64,000 nucleotides of DNA from contig JAHJLV010000055.1 of NCBI GenBank assembly GCA_018821535.1, positions 1-64,000 of the forward strand. The letters run 5' to 3'. Numbering within the stretch: the stretch's first letter is position 1; each line of letters opens with the position of its first letter. The notes under the pieces were generated by a model. It did not search any database, was not told the DNA's origin, and saw nothing but the letters and a program-made list of their open reading frames with translations. Made by a program: the position numbers and the translations under genes. Source of the DNA: Pseudomonadota bacterium. Its GTDB lineage: Bacteria > Desulfobacterota > Desulfobacteria > Desulfobacterales > Desulfobacteraceae. Positions 27,680-36,544 of the stretch are shown here, piece after piece.

Positions 27680-28507
27680 TTATGGAAGGGTGATTTTTTC
27701 ACTTGCCTCTGTTAAAAATTTTTTAGTGGCCAGTTCAAGCATCAGTGACTTGCCCAGAGATTCTGCCGGAGCAAATCTGCGGATAAAGTCAATCTCATTG
27801 TCGCTTGGCGCCGCTGTTTCAGAAAGCGTATCTGAAACCTTCAACTCCCATGGCACATCTTTTATGATATCCGCCACTGTGATTCCTGGATGGATCTGGG
27901 ACAGAAAAAGTTCTTTTGTGGTCTGATCAAATTCAAAAATGCCTTTCCGGGTGATCAGTTTTGCAGGGCCGGAACCCTTTGGGAAGCGACCTGATTTCTC
28001 TCTGCTTTGTCCACCGTCAAGATATCCGGGGGAAGTGAAATAATCGAGTTTATTCACAAATTCACCGCCCCTCATGGTCAGAACCGTTCTTTTGGCATAA
28101 GAGATGAAATCAGCTGCCCCGCCGGCACCTGGAAGCCTCAGCGTTGGACAGTCGTAATCACCTATGGCAGTGGTGTTCAGGTTTCCGTATCTGTCCACCT
28201 GAGCCACACCCAGAAAGCAGACATCAACAAATCCCCGATAGGTCATGGTAAAGGTGGAAAACAGATCCGTGGCACAGGAATACCCCCGGCAGCACATGGC
28301 ATCGGCAATGTTGTTGGGCTGCACCAGAGGATCAATGTCAATGATGCCAGACTCCATCATCAGATTGGCTTTGGGGGCGTGGATCGCCTTTGCCAGAGCC
28401 CCTGCTGTTGTCGGCAGGCCAACGCCGAGAACCACGTTTTCAAAATCCTGAATTTCCCTTGCCACAGCAATAATCAGCAGTTCATTTAACGAATATTTTT
28501 TAGCCAT
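27680..28507 (-). CDS. CoA-transferase subunit B (glutaconate CoA-transferase type)
   Basis: This 275-residue protein matches the beta subunit of family I CoA-transferases such as GctB. The catalytic glutamate is Glu52 in LMMESGIIDID, close to the Glu54 position in glutaconate CoA-transferase, and the glycine-rich LPGAGGAADFI follows. Keeping the glutamate argues for a true transferase rather than an IpdB-like ring hydrolase, which has the same fold. It would activate an organic acid using acetyl-CoA or another CoA donor. Its start overlaps the end of the A subunit gene by 8 nt, a sign of coupled translation. Confidence 0.85.
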   Translation of the reverse strand: MAKKYSLNELLIIAVAREIQDFENVVLGVGLPTTAGALAKAIHAPKANLMMESGIIDIDPLVQPNNIADAMCCRGYSCATDLFSTFTMTYRGFVDVCFLGVAQVDRYGNLNTTAIGDYDCPTLRLPGAGGAADFISYAKRTVLTMRGGEFVNKLDYFTSPGYLDGGQSREKSGRFPKGSGPAKLITRKGIFEFDQTTKELFLSQIHPGITVADIIKDVPWELKVSDTLSETAAPSDNEIDFIRRFAPAESLGKSLMLELATKKFLTEASEKITLP

Positions 28508-29546
28508 GAAAAAGCCCCCTTTCTTCCATCAGTATTTCAACCTCTGCAGGTGTGATGCCCATGCTTCTTTCCCGGTTGTTTTCATCCCAGGCAGAGGAAA
28601 ACGCTGACCCATAGTTTGCCGGTGCACTGAAATAATCTTTTGCTTTCAGACCATTCAGGCGCTTTTGCCCAAATTTTTTGATATAATTTTCAATATAGGC
28701 ATCCCTGTCACTGCATTCATACACCCATTCATCCATCCATTCAGCAAGACCGTCCTTTGTTTTGGCTGCATCCTGAAATATTCCGTAGGCCATCCGGTCC
28801 ATATTATAATGTCCCACCACTTCCGTGGGGTGCGCTCCCCACGGTATCTCGACCACGGCATCGGTCCTGAATGCCGGAATAATGGTGTGATGCGGGCTGG
28901 ATTGAATCACATCATGATCCACGATCTGTTCACAGGAGACAATAATTCTCCTGCTGGAAAGGGCGGCGGCTGCGACGCTGCCGAGCGCCCCCCAATACTG
29001 GGCATTGCCGAATTTATCGGCGCGCTGGACATGGACGATGCAGACATCCGGGGTGGCAGCCGGGACCACCACAATTTCTTTTCCCGTAAAGGGGCAATGG
29101 ATGACACGGTATTTATCATCCCCTAAAAAGCCTCTTTTTTTAAAGAGATCGGTTTCCATAATCCCTTCAAAGACCTGCATGAAGGAAAACCCGTGCATGC
29201 CCGCCACAAGGCGGGCATTATAGTTGTAATTGGTATAATCTTCGATCTGCAGCGTCCTGTTCTGTAAAGCGCGCTCAACGGCCGAGCCGCCGTATCGTCC
29301 GCCGGAACGCAGGACATAGGTGGTCACCAGCCGGTCCACAAGGCCTGCTGCAACCAGAACTTCAATGTCAAAAATTCCGGATTGAGAGTAGACTGTCAGC
29401 TTCTTTTTGGCCTGCCGCACCACTTCAAACACCAGATCTGCACAGGCGGAAATGGTATAATTTCCGACAATCAGGTGATCCCCGTCTTTTACGAATTCAC
29501 TGACCGCCTCTCTGGCTGTCATGACCTTTTCTTTCTGCTCTGCCAT
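28500..29546 (-). CDS. CoA-transferase subunit A (glutaconate CoA-transferase type)
   Basis: A 348-residue alpha subunit. VSEFVKDGDHLIVGNY and the segments RSGGRYGGSAVERAL, HCPFTGKEIVVVPAATPDVCIVHVQ (given in two parts of the same strand) and HHTIIPAFRTDAVVEIPWGAHP follow GctA-type proteins. It forms the hetero-oligomer with the next gene. Related subunits act on glutaconate and on steroid ring-derived acids, so the substrate is open. It lies 63 nt downstream of the cache protein gene in the catabolic operon. Confidence 0.83.
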   Translation of the reverse strand: MAEQKEKVMTAREAVSEFVKDGDHLIVGNYTISACADLVFEVVRQAKKKLTVYSQSGIFDIEVLVAAGLVDRLVTTYVLRSGGRYGGSAVERALQNRTLQIEDYTNYNYNARLVAGMHGFSFMQVFEGIMETDLFKKRGFLGDDKYRVIHCPFTGKEIVVVPAATPDVCIVHVQRADKFGNAQYWGALGSVAAAALSSRRIIVSCEQIVDHDVIQSSPHHTIIPAFRTDAVVEIPWGAHPTEVVGHYNMDRMAYGIFQDAAKTKDGLAEWMDEWVYECSDRDAYIENYIKKFGQKRLNGLKAKDYFSAPANYGSAFSSAWDENNRERSMGITPAEVEILMEERGLFHG

Positions 29547-29609
29547 GCTTGGTTCCTTATTTTTAAAATCCAGATCCGGCTGATATTTTGTGCCGGATCT
29601 GTCAGCTGT

Positions 29610-30110
29610 TTATCTGTTCAGTTTGTTCAATTCTTCAATAGACAGGGTATCATCATAAATTCCGGCCGAAACCTGGTAGGGTGTCCCCGGGACCTGGATG
29701 ATAAATGTAATTTTTCGGGAAGGGTCTGTTTCGCCGACTTTGGGCCACCAGTACTCAACCCAGCCACCGTAAGGATCCTTGGCAGCTTCACAAAGCAGAC
29801 GGGTGAAATAGGTTCCCTTTTTATCCTGAACATCCCACCATTTATCTGAAGGAAAAGCCAGATAACCGGCATTCGGGTGGCCCACGGTTCTGCGGGTCTC
29901 ACAGTTATAAACCTGCACATAGGTGTCCTTCCAGGCGAACTCTCCTTTTGGATCATTAAATGCGACAAGTCCCTCTTCTCCCAGATTCTCAAGAACAGAG
30001 GCGCCCTTGAGAACCATTTCAAATACTTCCTGTGCCGTTGCCCGCTCGCCGGCATAGCCGTTTACAACCCAAAAGAAAATAAGGCCTGTCAGAATCAACA
30101 TTTTTTTCAT
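29610..30110 (-). CDS. Exported single-cache-domain protein
   Basis: This 166-residue protein starts with a clear signal peptide (MKKMLILTGLIFFWVVNGYA). A soluble single-cache domain follows, with FNDPKGEFAWKDTYVQVYN, GYLAFPSDKWWDVQDKKG and GGWVEYWWPK, the segments that line small-ligand pockets in periplasmic sensors. It has no membrane anchor or output domain. The ATG at 30110 is chosen because AAGGAG lies 9 nt upstream; a second ATG three codons earlier is too close. It lies between the thiolase and CoA-transferase genes. It could hand a ligand to the chemoreceptor made from the same operon, but this is inference. Confidence 0.75.
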   Translation of the reverse strand: MKKMLILTGLIFFWVVNGYAGERATAQEVFEMVLKGASVLENLGEEGLVAFNDPKGEFAWKDTYVQVYNCETRRTVGHPNAGYLAFPSDKWWDVQDKKGTYFTRLLCEAAKDPYGGWVEYWWPKVGETDPSRKITFIIQVPGTPYQVSAGIYDDTLSIEELNKLNR

Positions 30111-30139
30111 GGTATACATCTCCTTTTTTGTGTTTGCTG

Positions 30140-31465
30140 TCATATTATATTTAAATCTCCTTCTACCCAGATGATGGCCCCGGCCCCCTGGCTCAGACCG
30201 CCGCAAATCGCGCAGGCCGCATATCCGCCTCCGGTCTCTTTCAGCTGGTAGGCCGCTGTCATCATTATCCTGGCACCGCTTGATGTGTTGGGGTGACCTG
30301 TTGCTATGGCACTGCCGTTCACATTGAGCTTTTTTTTCAAGGCTGTATATTTTGAGGTATCGTTGTCCAGAATGGGATGAACAGAGGCTTCCTTGAGCAT
30401 TTCGTCGTAGTCTGAATTCAGAAACCGTTCGTTGGAAAGCAGCTTGCAGGAAACAAGGGGTACACAGGCAAATGCTTCATTGATTTCCAGAAGGTTCATC
30501 TCATCAATGGTCAGACCGGATCGGTCAAAGCATTTTTTCAGGGCAAACGCCGGTGATACCGGCATGATTCTGGGTTCAAGGGCAATGGCAGAGGTGGATA
30601 CAATGGTGTAAATCACATCCAGTCCAAGCCGATCAGCCGCCTGTCTGCTCATGATAATCTGGGCGGCAGCTCCGTCGTTCATGCCCGGTGCATTGCCTGC
30701 CGTGCAGGTGGGGTTGTTGAAAACCGGTTTAAGTTTTCCCAGCGCTTCAAGGGAGATATCCGGCCGGTACTGCTCATCAATCTCCAGAACAGACTCGGAC
30801 ATGACCTTTCCTTTCCGGTCTTTTTTTTGAAGCGTCAAAGGAACAATTTCATGTTTGAAAAATCCGCGCGCATGCGCTTTCCCGTAATTTTTATGGCTGG
30901 CAAATGCCAGCTCGTCCTGTTCCTGCCTGGACACGTCATAGGCGACGGCAACTTCGCCGGAATCCACAGCCACAGGGGCAAAATCCTTGTATCCCAGCGG
31001 GATGATCGGATCTTCCACCGTAAAATCGCTGTGCCTGCGCCCTTCCCATCGGATCCCCCGTAAAAGAAACGGCACGGTGCTGAAGCTTGTGGCCCCGCCG
31101 GTCATAACCGTATCCGCTTCGTTGAGCCGTATGCTTCTGGCCCCGTATTTGACACTTGTCATGGCTGTGGTGCAGGCCTGATCAAAATAAAGAGACGGGG
31201 TTTTTGCGGGAATGCCGGCTTTCAGCATACTCTGTCTTGCGATTACAGGAGTATAGGGATCCTTGCAGTTGGTGGTATCTCCGCATCCCCACCAGACTTC
31301 ATCAATGAGATCCGGGGCCATATTAATCTGCTCAAGAGCATTTTTCATGGCCACAGCGCCCAGATCATATATATCCATATCCTTCATTGCCCCGCCGAAT
31401 TTTCCGTAGGGCGTTCTGACGGCGCTGACAACCACAATATCTTTTTTACTTTTCTGAAAACTCAT
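30140..31465 (-). CDS. Divergent thiolase (acetyl-CoA acyltransferase)
   Basis: The 441-residue protein has the thiolase fold start VVSAVRTPYGKFGG and its active residues: nucleophile Cys98 in FDQACTTAMTSV, the NEAFA motif, a catalytic histidine in GHPNTSSGAR, and a late cysteine in CAICGGLSQGAG. It would cleave a 3-oxoacyl-CoA with CoA to give acetyl-CoA. The sequences around the cysteine (normally CGSG), the histidine (normally GHPxGxSGAR) and the last cysteine (normally CIGGGQG) all depart from the usual forms, which suggests an unusual acyl substrate. It is cotranscribed with the dehydrogenases upstream (31-nt gap). Confidence 0.85.
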   Translation of the reverse strand: MSFQKSKKDIVVVSAVRTPYGKFGGAMKDMDIYDLGAVAMKNALEQINMAPDLIDEVWWGCGDTTNCKDPYTPVIARQSMLKAGIPAKTPSLYFDQACTTAMTSVKYGARSIRLNEADTVMTGGATSFSTVPFLLRGIRWEGRRHSDFTVEDPIIPLGYKDFAPVAVDSGEVAVAYDVSRQEQDELAFASHKNYGKAHARGFFKHEIVPLTLQKKDRKGKVMSESVLEIDEQYRPDISLEALGKLKPVFNNPTCTAGNAPGMNDGAAAQIIMSRQAADRLGLDVIYTIVSTSAIALEPRIMPVSPAFALKKCFDRSGLTIDEMNLLEINEAFACVPLVSCKLLSNERFLNSDYDEMLKEASVHPILDNDTSKYTALKKKLNVNGSAIATGHPNTSSGARIMMTAAYQLKETGGGYAACAICGGLSQGAGAIIWVEGDLNII

Positions 31466-31495
31466 TCAATCCTTCCTTTCCTGTTCTGTATGATT

Positions 31496-32275
31496 TTATT
31501 GCGCCACCCAGCCGCCATCCACGTTCAGTGTTGTGCCGGTACAATAGGCAGCACCGGGTGAGGCCAGAAAAAGCGCCGCGCCTTTTAACTCATCATCGCC
31601 GCCGAACCTGCCCAGCGGAATGTTTTTCAGTAGAATTTCTTCGCGCAGATCCAGTGCGCCGGAGGACAGTTTTGTGGGAAACCATCCCGGTGCAATACTG
31701 TTGACTGTAATATTATATTTTGCCCACTTGACTGCCAGATCTTTTGTCAGGCCGATTACTCCTGCCTTGCTGGCCTGGTAGGATACCGTATCCATTACCT
31801 TGTCTGAAGCACCGACAAAAGCGGCCAGAGATGAAATATTGATAATTCTGCCGTAATTCTGAGGCACCATGATCCGGGCAGCTTCCTTTGACATCAGCCA
31901 GGTTCCTGTCAGATTGACCCTGATCACTTTTTCCCAGGCTTCCAGGGGGTATTCAAGAGAAGGGGCATCCCAGACCGTCCCGGAATTGTTGATCAGGATA
32001 TCCACTCTGGAAAACCGTTCCATGACGGTATGGTATAATTGCCGGATGCTTTCAGGATCGCAGATATCAACCTGGGCCGGCAGAACTGATATGCCCAGAT
32101 CGCTTTCCATTTTATCCGCCAGTTCACGGCATCTGCTGACGTTTCGGGCTGCAATGACTATATCTGCGCCTGCCTCGCCCAGGGCGCAGGACATCTGGAG
32201 CCCGATCCCTGTGGCGCCGCCAGTGATAATTGCCACCTGGCCGCTTAAATCAAACAGCGTTTTATTTGATCTCAT
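31496..32275 (-). CDS. Short-chain dehydrogenase/reductase
   Basis: A 259-residue classical SDR with the nucleotide motif TGGATGIG, the NNSG motif (LINNSG), a serine in IINISSLAAF, and the catalytic YQASK (Tyr-x3-Lys). It would interconvert a hydroxyl and keto group, likely with NAD(P). Within the operon it stands between the 3-hydroxyacyl-CoA dehydrogenase and the thiolase, so the substrate may be a cyclic or second hydroxyl group in the degraded acid. Confidence 0.88.
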   Translation of the reverse strand: MRSNKTLFDLSGQVAIITGGATGIGLQMSCALGEAGADIVIAARNVSRCRELADKMESDLGISVLPAQVDICDPESIRQLYHTVMERFSRVDILINNSGTVWDAPSLEYPLEAWEKVIRVNLTGTWLMSKEAARIMVPQNYGRIINISSLAAFVGASDKVMDTVSYQASKAGVIGLTKDLAVKWAKYNITVNSIAPGWFPTKLSSGALDLREEILLKNIPLGRFGGDDELKGAALFLASPGAAYCTGTTLNVDGGWVAQ

Positions 32276-32321
32276 GATTAAATCCTTATGTTAAAATAGT
32301 TTTGTATTGGAATGGCAGGGT

Positions 32322-33170
32322 TCAAAGATAGGTATAAAATCCCTGACCGGTTTTCCTTCCCAGTAATCCTGCGCGGACCATTTTTTTCAATAGCGGGTGC
32401 GGCCGGTACCGGTCTCCGAAATCCTTAGCCATGGTTTCCATGCCGTGCATGGCGATCTCCGCACCCACCAGATCAAGAAGCGTGCAGGGGCCCATGGGGT
32501 GGCCGGCGCAAAGGCGCATGGCCTTGTCGATATCTTCAGGTGTATTTCCTTCCTGAACCAGCTGGACGGCCTCATTCATAAGCACATCCAGAAGACGGCT
32601 CACAATAAACCCGGCATAGTCCACTGCAACGGCAGGGTCTTTTCCCAGTGTTCTGATATAGGCCAGTGTTGTCTCCATGGTTTCATCCGAGGTGAGCTGG
32701 CCGCGGATGACTTCCACGCCCTTCATGAGAGGTACCGGATTCATGAAATGGATCCCCACTGTTTTTCCCCCTCTTGGGGTGGCTCCGGCAATTTCAGTCA
32801 CCGGTATGGCCGAGGTGTTGGTGCCGAGGATGGTGTCTGCCGGGCAATATCGGTCAAATTTTGAGAACATCTCTTTTTTTAGATCAAGGTTCTCAAACAC
32901 GCACTCCATCAGCAGATCCGCTTTTGAGCATGCAGCTTTAAGGTCTGTGGTCAAATGAATCCGCGATAGCGATTCCTCTTTCTGCTGCAAGGTGATTACG
33001 GATTTTTCGACCATTTTATCCAGACCTTTCTCGATGGCGGCCTTTGCTTTTGCCAGCGACTCCTCCGAGATATCGTTTAATACAACCTGAAATCCTGCCA
33101 TTGCATTCACCTGGGCAATCCCCGCACCCATGGCTCCTGCTCCGATGATTGAGACATTTTTGATATTCAT
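32322..33170 (-). CDS. 3-hydroxyacyl-CoA dehydrogenase
   Basis: This 282-residue NAD-dependent enzyme has the Rossmann motif IIGAGAMGAGIAQV, the family segment GIHFMNPVPLMKGVEVI containing the catalytic histidine, and DYAGFIVSRLLDVLMNEAV ahead of the C-terminal helices. Its length and layout match 3-hydroxybutyryl-CoA dehydrogenases. It oxidises the 3-hydroxyacyl-CoA formed after hydration. No enoyl-CoA hydratase gene is present in the operon, so hydration must be encoded elsewhere. Confidence 0.92.
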   Translation of the reverse strand: MNIKNVSIIGAGAMGAGIAQVNAMAGFQVVLNDISEESLAKAKAAIEKGLDKMVEKSVITLQQKEESLSRIHLTTDLKAACSKADLLMECVFENLDLKKEMFSKFDRYCPADTILGTNTSAIPVTEIAGATPRGGKTVGIHFMNPVPLMKGVEVIRGQLTSDETMETTLAYIRTLGKDPAVAVDYAGFIVSRLLDVLMNEAVQLVQEGNTPEDIDKAMRLCAGHPMGPCTLLDLVGAEIAMHGMETMAKDFGDRYRPHPLLKKMVRAGLLGRKTGQGFYTYL

Positions 33171-33273
33171 GTTTTCTCCTGTATTTCCTTCCGGTAAAAA
33201 ACCGGATATTTTCAGTTGGGTTCAGCCTGTTGAGGGACAAAGTATTTGCCAACTCATCAACACAATCCAATGA

Positions 33274-35076
33274 TCAGTTTGTGAAATGATCTTCCCTTGT
33301 TGAAATGGTTACCGGCACCTGTCTGGTGAGGATCTTTGCCAATGACTGAATTTTAGGCAGCTCATTGGCAAAATAGTATTCCTGTACCTTGATCTTGCCC
33401 TCGTAAAACCGGATGTCAGTTTTCTTCACCTTTTTTCCCATCAGCTGTTTTTTTGCCACCATGGCCTGGACCAGCCAAAGCCACCCGATAATGAAATAGC
33501 CGAACATTTCCAGATAGATGGTCGCATTGGAAAGATAGGCTTCTTCACCCCTGTCATTTTTCATTCCAAACAGGGTCTGGGTTGTGGCATAGACGGTTGA
33601 AGCAACAGCTGACATATCTTCTGAAGCCGTTTCAAACTGCGCGTGTTCCCTTGCCTCACCAATGGTTTTTTCAATTTCTCCCATGAGAAGGACCAGTGCC
33701 TTTCCGTTCAGAATTCGAACTTTTCTTCCCAACAGATCCATCCCCTGAATACCGGTCGTGCCTTCATGAATAGGATGGATACGGGTGTCCCTGAAATGCT
33801 GCTCAACAGGGAAATCATCACAATATCCATAGCCGCCAAGACATTGCATGCTCTGACTGGTTGACAGAATACTCATTTCAGAAGGAAAACTCTTGGCCAC
33901 AGGGATAAGGATATCCAGCAGCAGCGCATATTTTTCCCTCTGATCTTCCCGCAGCTCATGGCTGAGGTCATCATAAAGCCCGCACAGTAAAATCAATGCA
34001 AGACTTCCTTCTGTGACAGCCCTCTGGAAAAGCAGCATGCGCTTGACATCCGGATGCGAGATAATCGGCACCGGATCGATACTCTTTTTATCTGAAATGC
34101 TGCGGCCCTGCTTTCTGATCCTGGCGTAATCAAGGGCGGCATGATAGGCGGCTGTGGAAATACCGGTTGCTCCGGTTCCCACATCAAGACGGGCGCCATT
34201 CATCATCTGAAACATATACATGAGCCCCTTGTTGGGCTCTCCGACCAGAAACCCCCGGCAGGCATTTTTTTCCCCCATGGTTAAGCCGGTAATGGGTGAT
34301 CCTCTGTAGCCCATTTTATGAAAAATCTGATTGACGGTGACATCATTGTCGATTAAATTTCCGTTTCTGTCAGGCCTCAGTCTGGGAACCACAAACAAAG
34401 AGATCCCCTTGACTCCGGAAGGGGCATCCTTGATTCTGGCCAGCATCAGATGCACCACATTATCCACGCCATCATGGTCTCCTGCAGATATGAAAATTTT
34501 ATCTCCGGCAATGGCATAGCTGCCGTCCTTAAGTGGCGTGGCTGATGTGATCAGATCACCCAGGGATGATCCCGCTTCCGGTTCAGTCAGAGCCATTGTG
34601 CCCTGCCAGCGTCCTGAGAGCATATGAGGCAGATAGGTCTGCTGAAGCGTTTCAGAGCCGAAGGTATGGATAAGATGCGCAGCGCCAATGGTCAGCTCCT
34701 GAAATACTGCAGCCGAATAGTTGGCTGCGGAAAAAATGAAGTTAACCGCATGGAACAGGACTGCAGACATATGTTGACCGTTCCATTTTTCAGGAAACGT
34801 GGCAGAAATCCATCCGTCATCTCCCAGCGTTTGCATGATCTTTCGAACATCCTTGTGAACCCGTACACGTCCGTCGCAAAGTTGTGGCGGGTGCCGGTCC
34901 ATCTCTTCAAACAGCGGATGCATGGCATCCTTTGCAAATTCAAAGGCGGCATTTAAAATCATGTCGGTTGATTTGATATCGGTTTTGCCTGCCGGCGTCA
35001 GTCCTTTTATATTTTTCCCGATGAACTCATGAATCGTAAACTTCAGGTTCCTCATACTCATAAATCTTTTGGACAT
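33274..35076 (-). CDS. Acyl-CoA dehydrogenase, long form with C-terminal extension
   Basis: About 600 residues. The acyl-CoA dehydrogenase core is visible in MALTEPEAGSSLGDL, IFISAGDHD, LDVGTGATGISTAAYHAALDYARIRKQ (read in parts) and CLGGYGYCDDFPVEQHFRDT. The helical C-terminal extension is that of the FadE/AcdA long class (about 600 residues). It inserts the alpha-beta double bond using FAD and passes electrons to an electron-transfer flavoprotein, whose genes are not in the window. The start is set at 35076 because AAAGGA then sits 6 nt upstream. It follows the transporter gene livF by 18 nt, in the same transcript. Confidence 0.9.
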   Translation of the reverse strand: MSKRFMSMRNLKFTIHEFIGKNIKGLTPAGKTDIKSTDMILNAAFEFAKDAMHPLFEEMDRHPPQLCDGRVRVHKDVRKIMQTLGDDGWISATFPEKWNGQHMSAVLFHAVNFIFSAANYSAAVFQELTIGAAHLIHTFGSETLQQTYLPHMLSGRWQGTMALTEPEAGSSLGDLITSATPLKDGSYAIAGDKIFISAGDHDGVDNVVHLMLARIKDAPSGVKGISLFVVPRLRPDRNGNLIDNDVTVNQIFHKMGYRGSPITGLTMGEKNACRGFLVGEPNKGLMYMFQMMNGARLDVGTGATGISTAAYHAALDYARIRKQGRSISDKKSIDPVPIISHPDVKRMLLFQRAVTEGSLALILLCGLYDDLSHELREDQREKYALLLDILIPVAKSFPSEMSILSTSQSMQCLGGYGYCDDFPVEQHFRDTRIHPIHEGTTGIQGMDLLGRKVRILNGKALVLLMGEIEKTIGEAREHAQFETASEDMSAVASTVYATTQTLFGMKNDRGEEAYLSNATIYLEMFGYFIIGWLWLVQAMVAKKQLMGKKVKKTDIRFYEGKIKVQEYYFANELPKIQSLAKILTRQVPVTISTREDHFTN

Positions 35077-35094
35077 AATCATTCCTTTATTTTT

Positions 35095-35790
35095 TTATAC
35101 TTCCAGCCATTCTTTTCGAATCTCTCTGTCATGTTTCAGATCATCAGGTGTGCCTGAAAATACAATCCTGCCTTGTCCCATGATGTAAAGCCGCCGGGAA
35201 ATCTTTAATGCAATACTCAGTTTCTGCTCCACCAAAAGAACTGAAACGCCTCTGGCTGCGATCGTTTCAATCAGTTGCCCCATTTGTTCAACCACTCTTG
35301 GGGCCAGCCCTTCAGTGGGTTCGTCAATCATGATAAAATCCGGATCCCCCATCAGGGTCCGGCAGATGGTGAGCATCTGTTTCTCTCCGCCGGAGATCAG
35401 ACCGCCATGAACATTGCTGCGTTCTTCAAGGCGCGGGAAAAGCGTGAACACATCATCCAGCGTCCACCGACTCTTCTGTTTTCGGCTTTTTTGCCCCAAT
35501 ATGAGATTCTGCATCACCGTCAACCCCGGGAAAATCCATCTGTCCTCGGGCACAAAGCCGATGCCCCTGTGTGCAATTTCATGGGGTTTAAGCCCGGCGA
35601 TTTCCTCACCATTGTAGATGATGGATCCCTTAGGCGGTACAAGCCCCATGATGGTCATACAGGTGGTGGAACGCCCCACCCCGTTTCTGCCTAAAAGACT
35701 GACGATTTCTCCTTTCTCAATATTCAGATCAACACCCTGCAGGATATGGCTGTTGCCATAATAGGCATTCAGTTGTTTTACCTTCAGCAT
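35095..35790 (-). CDS. livF: Branched-chain-type ABC transporter ATP-binding protein LivF
   Basis: A 231-residue ABC ATPase with signature GGLISGGEKQM and Walker B FIMIDEPTEGLAP. The Walker A motif reads GRNGVGRSTT: arginine (residue 40) stands where lysine is normal, a variant that occurs in part of this family. The gene abuts livG. With livG, livM, livH and the binding protein it makes a complete HAAT importer for amino acids or organic acids such as aromatic or dicarboxylic acids. Confidence 0.93.
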   Translation of the reverse strand: MLKVKQLNAYYGNSHILQGVDLNIEKGEIVSLLGRNGVGRSTTCMTIMGLVPPKGSIIYNGEEIAGLKPHEIAHRGIGFVPEDRWIFPGLTVMQNLILGQKSRKQKSRWTLDDVFTLFPRLEERSNVHGGLISGGEKQMLTICRTLMGDPDFIMIDEPTEGLAPRVVEQMGQLIETIAARGVSVLLVEQKLSIALKISRRLYIMGQGRIVFSGTPDDLKHDREIRKEWLEV

Positions 35791-36543
35791 TTATAATGTC
35801 TCCTTGCCCAGATAGGCTTCCTGAACTTCCTGATTCTGCCGGATCTTTTCCGGCAGATCTGTTGCAATGATTTCACCGTACACAAGAACAGAAATGCGGT
35901 CCGCCAGATCAAACACCACACTCATGTCATGCTCGACCACCAGAAGGGTTTTGTTTTCAGTCACGTCACGTATCAATTCCACAGCACGTTCGGTTTCGCT
36001 CATGCTCATTCCTGCAGTGGGTTCATCCAGAAGGATGACTTCGGCATCCCCGGCAATGGTGATACCAATTTCCAGGGCTCGCTGTTCCGCATAAGCGAGC
36101 AGTCCAGCCGGAAGGTCCCGCCTTTGGGTCATGCGAATTCTTTCCAGAATCTCCTCTGCCTTTTCATTCAGGTGCCTGACCTGGTTGCACAGATGCCAGA
36201 AAGAATATTTGTATCCCATGGACCATAAAAGACCGCAGCGTATATTTTCAAACACCGTCATTTGGGGAAAAATATTGGTCACCTGGAAACTGCGGCTCAA
36301 ACCGGAGCGATTAATGCGGAAAGTTGCCAGATTGGTGATATTGTGTCCGTTCATCTCGATGGTACCTCCGGAAACCTGGTAAAACCCGCTGATCAGGTTG
36401 AACAGGGTGGACTTCCCGGCACCGTTTGGACCGATAATGGCTTGCCTCTCCCCTTTGATCACATCCAGGTTGAGGCCGTTGATAATACTGCTGGAGCCGA
36501 AATTTTTACGGACATTCCTGAGTTTCAATGCAAGAGCGCTCAT
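35791..36543 (-). CDS. livG: Branched-chain-type ABC transporter ATP-binding protein LivG
   Basis: A 250-residue ATPase with canonical Walker A IGPNGAGKSTL, the family segment ISGFYQVSGG and Walker B VILLDEPTAGM. The signature motif, AGLLAYAEQRALEI, is degenerate as is usual for LivG. The ATG at 36543 is chosen because the protein then begins like other LivG proteins (MSALALKLRNVRKNFG); the frame is open further upstream. It lies one base after the livM stop. Confidence 0.93.
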   Translation of the reverse strand: MSALALKLRNVRKNFGSSSIINGLNLDVIKGERQAIIGPNGAGKSTLFNLISGFYQVSGGTIEMNGHNITNLATFRINRSGLSRSFQVTNIFPQMTVFENIRCGLLWSMGYKYSFWHLCNQVRHLNEKAEEILERIRMTQRRDLPAGLLAYAEQRALEIGITIAGDAEVILLDEPTAGMSMSETERAVELIRDVTENKTLLVVEHDMSVVFDLADRISVLVYGEIIATDLPEKIRQNQEVQEAYLGKETL

Positions 36544-36544
36544 A

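Noticed and set aside
27680..29546. IpdAB-type ring-opening hydrolase of steroid degradation
   Set aside because: The B subunit keeps the catalytic glutamate (Glu52) of true CoA-transferases, and no other steroid-degradation gene is present.
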